Below are positions 5,392 through 8,372 of a stretch of DNA of 8,372 bases, in pieces. Origin of the DNA: Betaproteobacteria bacterium (GTDB lineage: Bacteria > Pseudomonadota > Gammaproteobacteria > Burkholderiales > Burkholderiaceae_C); contig RFPX01000049.1 of the NCBI GenBank assembly GCA_009925955.1, forward strand, positions 1 to 8,372. The letters run 5' to 3'. Within the stretch, counting starts at the first letter, position 1. Every line of letters begins with the position of its first letter. A program made the translations under genes and the position numbers. The notes beneath the pieces were generated by a model. That model searched no databases. It saw only the letters and a program-made list of their open reading frames with translations, and had not been told where the DNA came from.

Positions 5392-6644
5392 GGCTGCATC
5401 ACCCCGCGCCAGTAGCGGTACATGCCGCGGATCAGGGTCTCGGTGACCATGTGGTCGCTGTCGGCCACCTCGCGGCCGCCGAGTTCGGCCAAGGCGTGGC
5501 CCTGACCGGCTTGCGCGCGCTCGAAAGCCTCTTGGCACATCTCGATCACCTCACCGTCGTCGGCGGAAACAAAGCCCGCCGGGCCAAACAGATTGGCCTG
5601 TCGCAAGCGCCGCTGTGTCATGGCCGGGTCGTCGTCCTCGTAACCGAAGTGGGTCCACACAAAGTCGAAGTGGCCGTGGCCATCAGGCTGGATGTGGCGG
5701 GTGGACACGCTGTTGACCTGCTGCTGCAGGATCACGCTGGGAAACAGGGTGGTCATCACCGCCGTGGGCCCACCCCACCAGGCTTCGGGCACGATGTCCA
5801 AGAACCGGTCATCGTGCAGCTTCATGGTTTCCTTGAAGGAGGAGACCTGGGTGACCTGCGAAGCGGCCCCGGTGGCGCCTCGGGTGGAGATCATGGCCGC
5901 GTGGCGGTGGTGGCGGTCCATCTGCAGCTCGGCCTTGTTGTCGGCACGCCAAAGGCCGAAGGTGACAAACCAGGTGTGCAGGAGTCCTGGGTGGTAGGGA
6001 TCCTTGATGTTCTCTTGCATCAGCTTCCAGTTACCCGGGATGCGTTGGCGGTTGTAGCCCAGCACGGTCAGGCCGCGGCCATCGAACATCCGGTCAAACC
6101 ATCGCAGGATGGACGGCCCGATGAAGTCTTCCAAGGACTCCATCTCATGGTCGAAGGTGGCAAACACCACGCCCCCGCGCGTGGCCACGCGCAGCCGGGT
6201 CAAGCCATGCTCACGGGGATCGAAATCGGCGGGCATGCCGCCATGGACCTTGCCCTCCTGGCGCACCCCACGGCGAAAGGGCACGCCCTGCAGATCGCCG
6301 CTGAGCGTGTAGCTCCATTGGTGGTAGGGGCAGACAAACTCCTTTCGGTTGCCATGTCGTTCGCGGCAAAACTGCATGCCGCGGTGCTTGCACACGTTCT
6401 CCACCACGTGCAGTTGCCCGTCCAGCGCACGAACCAGCACCACGCTGCGCTCGCCCACCACGGTGCGCTTGAAGTCCCCTGGCTGGGGCACTTCAGCCTC
6501 CAGGCCCACATAGTGCCAGTGGTTCTTGTAGAACAGCCGCTCCAGCTCCAACCGGTGCAGCTCGGCGCTGGTGTACACGCCAAAGGGAATGCGGTGGGTG
6601 CCCGTGCCGGGCCAGTCTAGGGGCGTGTGTTCGGAGGCGCTCAT
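5388..6644 (-). CDS. nagG: Rieske non-heme iron oxygenase alpha subunit, salicylate 5-hydroxylase (NagG)-like
   Basis: A complete 418-residue catalytic subunit. The N-terminal Rieske domain binds a [2Fe-2S] cluster through Cys85-x-His87 (CKHRG) and Cys105-x2-His108 (CPYHQW), with 17 residues between. The catalytic domain has the mononuclear iron motif D-P-Y-H-P-G-L-L-H with bridging Asp215 and ligands His218 and His223, the same spacing as in naphthalene dioxygenase (205/208/213). The third ligand is probably Asp362 or Asp363 in SADDGEVIE. The segments RQRIPGNWKLMQENIKDPYH and GGPTAVMTTLFPSVILQQQ resemble NagG, the large subunit of salicylate 5-hydroxylase, which makes gentisate. This comparison is from memory, and related enzymes acting on substituted or amino-benzoates are possible. 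The stop overlaps the beta-subunit start by 4 bases, and the gene begins 18 bases after the XdhC-like gene. No reductase gene lies in the window. Confidence 0.88.
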   Translation of the reverse strand: MSASEHTPLDWPGTGTHRIPFGVYTSAELHRLELERLFYKNHWHYVGLEAEVPQPGDFKRTVVGERSVVLVRALDGQLHVVENVCKHRGMQFCRERHGNRKEFVCPYHQWSYTLSGDLQGVPFRRGVRQEGKVHGGMPADFDPREHGLTRLRVATRGGVVFATFDHEMESLEDFIGPSILRWFDRMFDGRGLTVLGYNRQRIPGNWKLMQENIKDPYHPGLLHTWFVTFGLWRADNKAELQMDRHHRHAAMISTRGATGAASQVTQVSSFKETMKLHDDRFLDIVPEAWWGGPTAVMTTLFPSVILQQQVNSVSTRHIQPDGHGHFDFVWTHFGYEDDDPAMTQRRLRQANLFGPAGFVSADDGEVIEMCQEAFERAQAGQGHALAELGGREVADSDHMVTETLIRGMYRYWRGVMQP

Positions 6645-6662
6645 GGGGTACTCAGGCGGCGA

Positions 6663-7658
6663 TCATGGGGTGATCAGCGAACACGCCGGGACGGAAGACC
6701 CGAGCTTCTTTTGCAGCAGCGCCGTGCCGCTGCGCACGGCGATCACCTCGGCCAGGATGGACACGGCCACCTCGGCCGGTGTCTTGCCGCCCAGGTCCAG
6801 GCCAATGGGCCCATGCAATCGCCCGATCTCAGCCTCGCTGAGGTCAAAGAGTTTCAGGCGTTCCTTGCGCTTGGCCGTGTTGCCGCGCGAGCCCAGGGCC
6901 CCGACATAGAAAGCCGGCGACTTCAGGGCCTCCAGCAGCACCAGGTCGTCGAGCTTGGGGTCGTGCGTCACCGCCACCACGGCGCTGTGCGGATCCAGCT
7001 CCAGCGACTGCACCAGGTCATCGGGCATGGCTTTGCTGAAGACGGTACCGGGCACGTCCCAGCTCAGGTGGTACTCCTCCCGGGGGTCGCAGCAAATCAC
7101 TTCGAAGTCCAGCATCAAGGCCATTTGCGCCACGGCCCGCGAAAGCTGCCCGGCGCCGATGATCAGCAGGCGCCAGCGCGGGCCAAACAGCGAACGCATC
7201 GTTTGCCCATCGAAGGAAAACGCCTGACCGCGCGCACCCGGGTGCAGCGTCACCGAGCCGGTCTGCAGGCACAGGGTGCGGGCCACGATCTCGTGTTGGG
7301 CGGTTCTGTGCAGCACCTCGTCGACCCAGGCCACGTCGGTCAACGGCTCCTGCACCAGGCGCAGATTGCCGCCACAGGGCAGCCCGAAACGCGCCGCTTC
7401 GTCCTTGCTCACACCATACTGGATGAGGGTGGGCCGGCCGACCCGCTCGCCATGGCGCACCCGCTCGATCAGGTCGTCTTCCACGCAGCCGCCCGACACC
7501 GAGCCCACCACCTGGCCATCGCCGCGCATGGCCAGCAGGGCACCCGGCGGCCGGGGCGCCGAGCCCCAGGTCTCGATCACGGTCACCAGCCACACCGGAT
7601 GGCCTTCGCGCGCCCAGTCGCGCGCCTGTTCAAGCACCTGCAGATCCAGGGAATCCAT
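6663..7658 (-). CDS. XdhC/CoxI family molybdenum-hydroxylase maturation protein
   Basis: A 331-residue two-domain protein. The N-terminal XdhC/CoxI domain shows ETWGSAPRPPGALLAM, GSVSGGCVEDDL with conserved Cys58, and GLPCGGNLRL with Cys95. The C-terminal Rossmann domain starts at LLIIGAGQLSRAVAQMA (164-180) and continues through CDPREEY, VTHDPKLDD (230-238), YVGALGSR (251-258) and the final GLDLGGKTPAEVAVSILAEVIA. Characterised XdhC binds molybdenum cofactor, assists its sulfuration and inserts it into xanthine dehydrogenase-type hydroxylases. The ATG at 7658 is preferred to the TTG at 7673 because GGAGGA lies 7 bases upstream of it. No molybdenum hydroxylase is encoded here, so its client is outside the window. 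The gap to the oxygenase alpha gene is only 18 bases, which suggests co-transcription with enzymes that need no molybdenum. Confidence 0.92.
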   Translation of the reverse strand: MDSLDLQVLEQARDWAREGHPVWLVTVIETWGSAPRPPGALLAMRGDGQVVGSVSGGCVEDDLIERVRHGERVGRPTLIQYGVSKDEAARFGLPCGGNLRLVQEPLTDVAWVDEVLHRTAQHEIVARTLCLQTGSVTLHPGARGQAFSFDGQTMRSLFGPRWRLLIIGAGQLSRAVAQMALMLDFEVICCDPREEYHLSWDVPGTVFSKAMPDDLVQSLELDPHSAVVAVTHDPKLDDLVLLEALKSPAFYVGALGSRGNTAKRKERLKLFDLSEAEIGRLHGPIGLDLGGKTPAEVAVSILAEVIAVRSGTALLQKKLGSSVPACSLITP

Positions 7659-7665
7659 GGGACTG

Positions 7666-7671
7666 TCCTCC
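7666..7671 (-). promoter_or_regulatory. Strong ribosome-binding site of the XdhC-like gene
   Basis: On the minus strand GGAGGA ends 7 bases before the ATG at 7658. This decides the start against the upstream in-frame TTG at 7673, whose codons would include this site. It is the best Shine-Dalgarno sequence in the window; the starts of the oxygenase and ferredoxin genes downstream have weak or no such sites. Confidence 0.75.
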
Positions 7672-7698
7672 AAGCTGCGATGCTAGCGCGCCCACAAG

Positions 7699-7715
7699 CC
7701 CGCTGCCCCAGCGGG
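7699..7715. terminator. Short hairpin between marR-like and xdhC-like genes
   Basis: CCCGCTG (7699-7705) and CAGCGGG (7709-7715) form a perfect 7-bp stem around a 3-base loop in the 72-base gap after the MarR gene. On the minus strand it is followed by CTTGTGGG, with no real T run. It may be a weak terminator or attenuator, or an mRNA end. I see no convincing promoter between it and the XdhC-like gene. Confidence 0.3.
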
Positions 7716-7730
7716 GTGCTGGCCCTGGCC

Positions 7731-8165
7731 TCAGCCGGGTGGCGACGCCAGCTTGCTCAACAGTTGTATCAAGCGAGCATGGTCGGCTGCGCTCAAGCGC
7801 TTCTTCAGGCCCTGCTCCATGCGCCGTGCCACGGGCTCGAGTGCTCGGGCCAGGCGCACACCCTCCGCGGTCAACGTCACCTGCACCGAACGCCGGTCCA
7901 GCGGGTCGGGGGTGCGGTCGATCAGGCCACGCGCCTGCATGCGGTCCAGCACCATGCTCAGCTTGGGCGCGGTCAGCGAGAGCATCTTGGCCAGAACCTT
8001 GGGCGCCAGATGGCTGTGCTCGGCCACCAGCATCAGCAGGGAAAAGTCGACCTTGCGCAGCCCGTGCGGGGTTCCAATGTGCTGCTCGAAGGCATCGTAG
8101 GCGACCACCGAGGCCCGGGCGATGTGAAAGCCCAGCGTCGTGTCCAGCACGCCCTTGCCCGTCAT
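7731..8165 (-). CDS. MarR-family transcriptional regulator
   Basis: A 144-residue winged-helix dimeric regulator. The DNA-binding part runs from about residue 38 to 100: VDFSLLMLVAEHSHLAPKVLAKMLSLTAPKLSMVLDRMQARGLIDRT contains the helix-turn-helix, followed by the wing DPLDRRSVQVTLT (87-99), where the D-x-R-R signature of MarR proteins is visible. N- and C-terminal helices would form the dimer interface and ligand pocket. MarR proteins near catabolic genes commonly respond to aromatic acids or their CoA esters, which fits this position. I chose the ATG at 8165 over the TTG at 8207 because it starts one base after the livF stop (TGAGATG), which implies translational coupling to the transporter gene. 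Whether it controls the livF genes, the oxygenase genes or both is not shown; I did not find an unambiguous operator. Confidence 0.93.
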   Translation of the reverse strand: MTGKGVLDTTLGFHIARASVVAYDAFEQHIGTPHGLRKVDFSLLMLVAEHSHLAPKVLAKMLSLTAPKLSMVLDRMQARGLIDRTPDPLDRRSVQVTLTAEGVRLARALEPVARRMEQGLKKRLSAADHARLIQLLSKLASPPG

Positions 8166-8166
8166 C

Positions 8167-8372
8167 TCAAGCCGCTTCGCGCTGGGTGGCGCCCAGGTAG
8201 CTTTCAATCACTCGCGGGTTGTGGGCCAGTTCGGCCGCGGGCCCTTCCACCGCGATGGAGCCGGTTTCCAGCACGTAGCCATGGTTGGCCACCTCCAGCG
8301 CCGCCCGCGCGTTTTGCTCCACCAGCAAGATGGACGTGCCCTCACTTTGCAGGCGCTCGATGATGCGGAAGA
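8167..8372 (-). CDS. livF: LivF-like ATP-binding protein of branched-chain-type ABC transporter, C-terminal part
   Basis: The frame is open from the right edge and ends at TGA (8169-8167), giving about 68 C-terminal residues. The segment IIERLQSEGTSILLVEQNARAALEVANHGYVLETGSIAVEGPAAELAHNPRVIESYLG is characteristic of LivF: the ILLVEQN strand with the conserved switch region, then the VLETG and the V-x-x-x-YLG ending. LivF is the second ATPase of HAAT transporters (LivFGHM plus a binding protein), which import branched-chain amino acids and, in many soil proteobacteria, aromatic acids. The Walker A, Walker B and LSGGQ signature lie outside the window. With a MarR gene and a ring-hydroxylating oxygenase on the same strand downstream, uptake of an aromatic acid is a reasonable inference but is not demonstrated. 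Confidence 0.9.
   Translation of the reverse strand, partial: FRIIERLQSEGTSILLVEQNARAALEVANHGYVLETGSIAVEGPAAELAHNPRVIESYLGATQREAA

Noticed and set aside
4912..5538. Longer beta-subunit protein using the start at 5538
   Set aside because: The extra 49 residues are Arg-rich, overlap the alpha-subunit coding region and have no family match; the ATG at 5391 gives the ATGA overlap and normal length.
5451..6620. 389-codon open frame on the plus strand opposite the oxygenase alpha subunit
   Set aside because: It is a shadow of the alpha-subunit gene, rich in His, Gly and Ala, with no motif.
6627..8363. 578-codon open frame on the plus strand opposite marR, xdhC and the start of the oxygenase gene
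   Set aside because: It spans several clear minus-strand genes and their junctions. Its composition is dominated by His, Gln, Arg, Ala and Gly, as expected for the complement of GC-rich coding sequence.

Overview
The window looks like part of a chromosome from a high-GC betaproteobacterium, most likely Burkholderiales/Comamonadaceae. I infer this from the G+C-rich codon use, the style of the encoded proteins and the gene families present. It cannot be confirmed without a database search.

The left part is on the plus strand. It holds the 3' end of an acyl-CoA dehydrogenase gene (1-618) of the type with Asp in place of the usual catalytic Glu (ACAD10/11-like). A complete type II toxin-antitoxin pair, vapB-vapC (756-1399), follows with a 4-nt overlap. 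It has its own sigma70-like promoter and a perfect 18-bp palindrome (720-737) lying where an autoregulatory operator is expected. A strong hairpin at 1383-1411 separates it from the convergent minus-strand genes.

Everything from 1418 to the right edge is on the minus strand. In transcription order it runs: the 3' end of livF (branched-chain-type ABC transporter ATPase, 8167-8372), a MarR-family regulator (7731-8165), an XdhC/CoxI-type molybdenum-enzyme maturation factor (6663-7658), the alpha and beta subunits of a Rieske ring-hydroxylating oxygenase resembling salicylate 5-hydroxylase NagG/NagH (5388-6644 and 4912-5391), a Rieske ferredoxin (4575-4892), a family III (CaiB/BaiF) CoA-transferase (3416-4537), and the Hsp90 chaperone htpG (1418-3313).

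The genes from livF to the CoA-transferase look like a piece of an aromatic-compound catabolic locus: uptake, sensing, ring hydroxylation with its ferredoxin, and CoA-ester chemistry. The oxygenase's reductase component, any molybdenum hydroxylase served by XdhC and any ring-cleavage enzyme are absent, so the locus probably continues to the right of the window or relies on genes elsewhere. htpG has a near-perfect heat-shock (sigma32) promoter whose -35 box overlaps the stop codon of the CoA-transferase, which makes it a separate heat-inducible unit at the end of the catabolic run.

No gene-free stretch exceeds 300 bases; the longest is 619-755. I saw no tRNA, rRNA, CRISPR array or insertion sequence. 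The strongest candidates for something new are the combination of XdhC, NagGH-like oxygenase and CoA-transferase, and the compact vapBC and htpG control regions.
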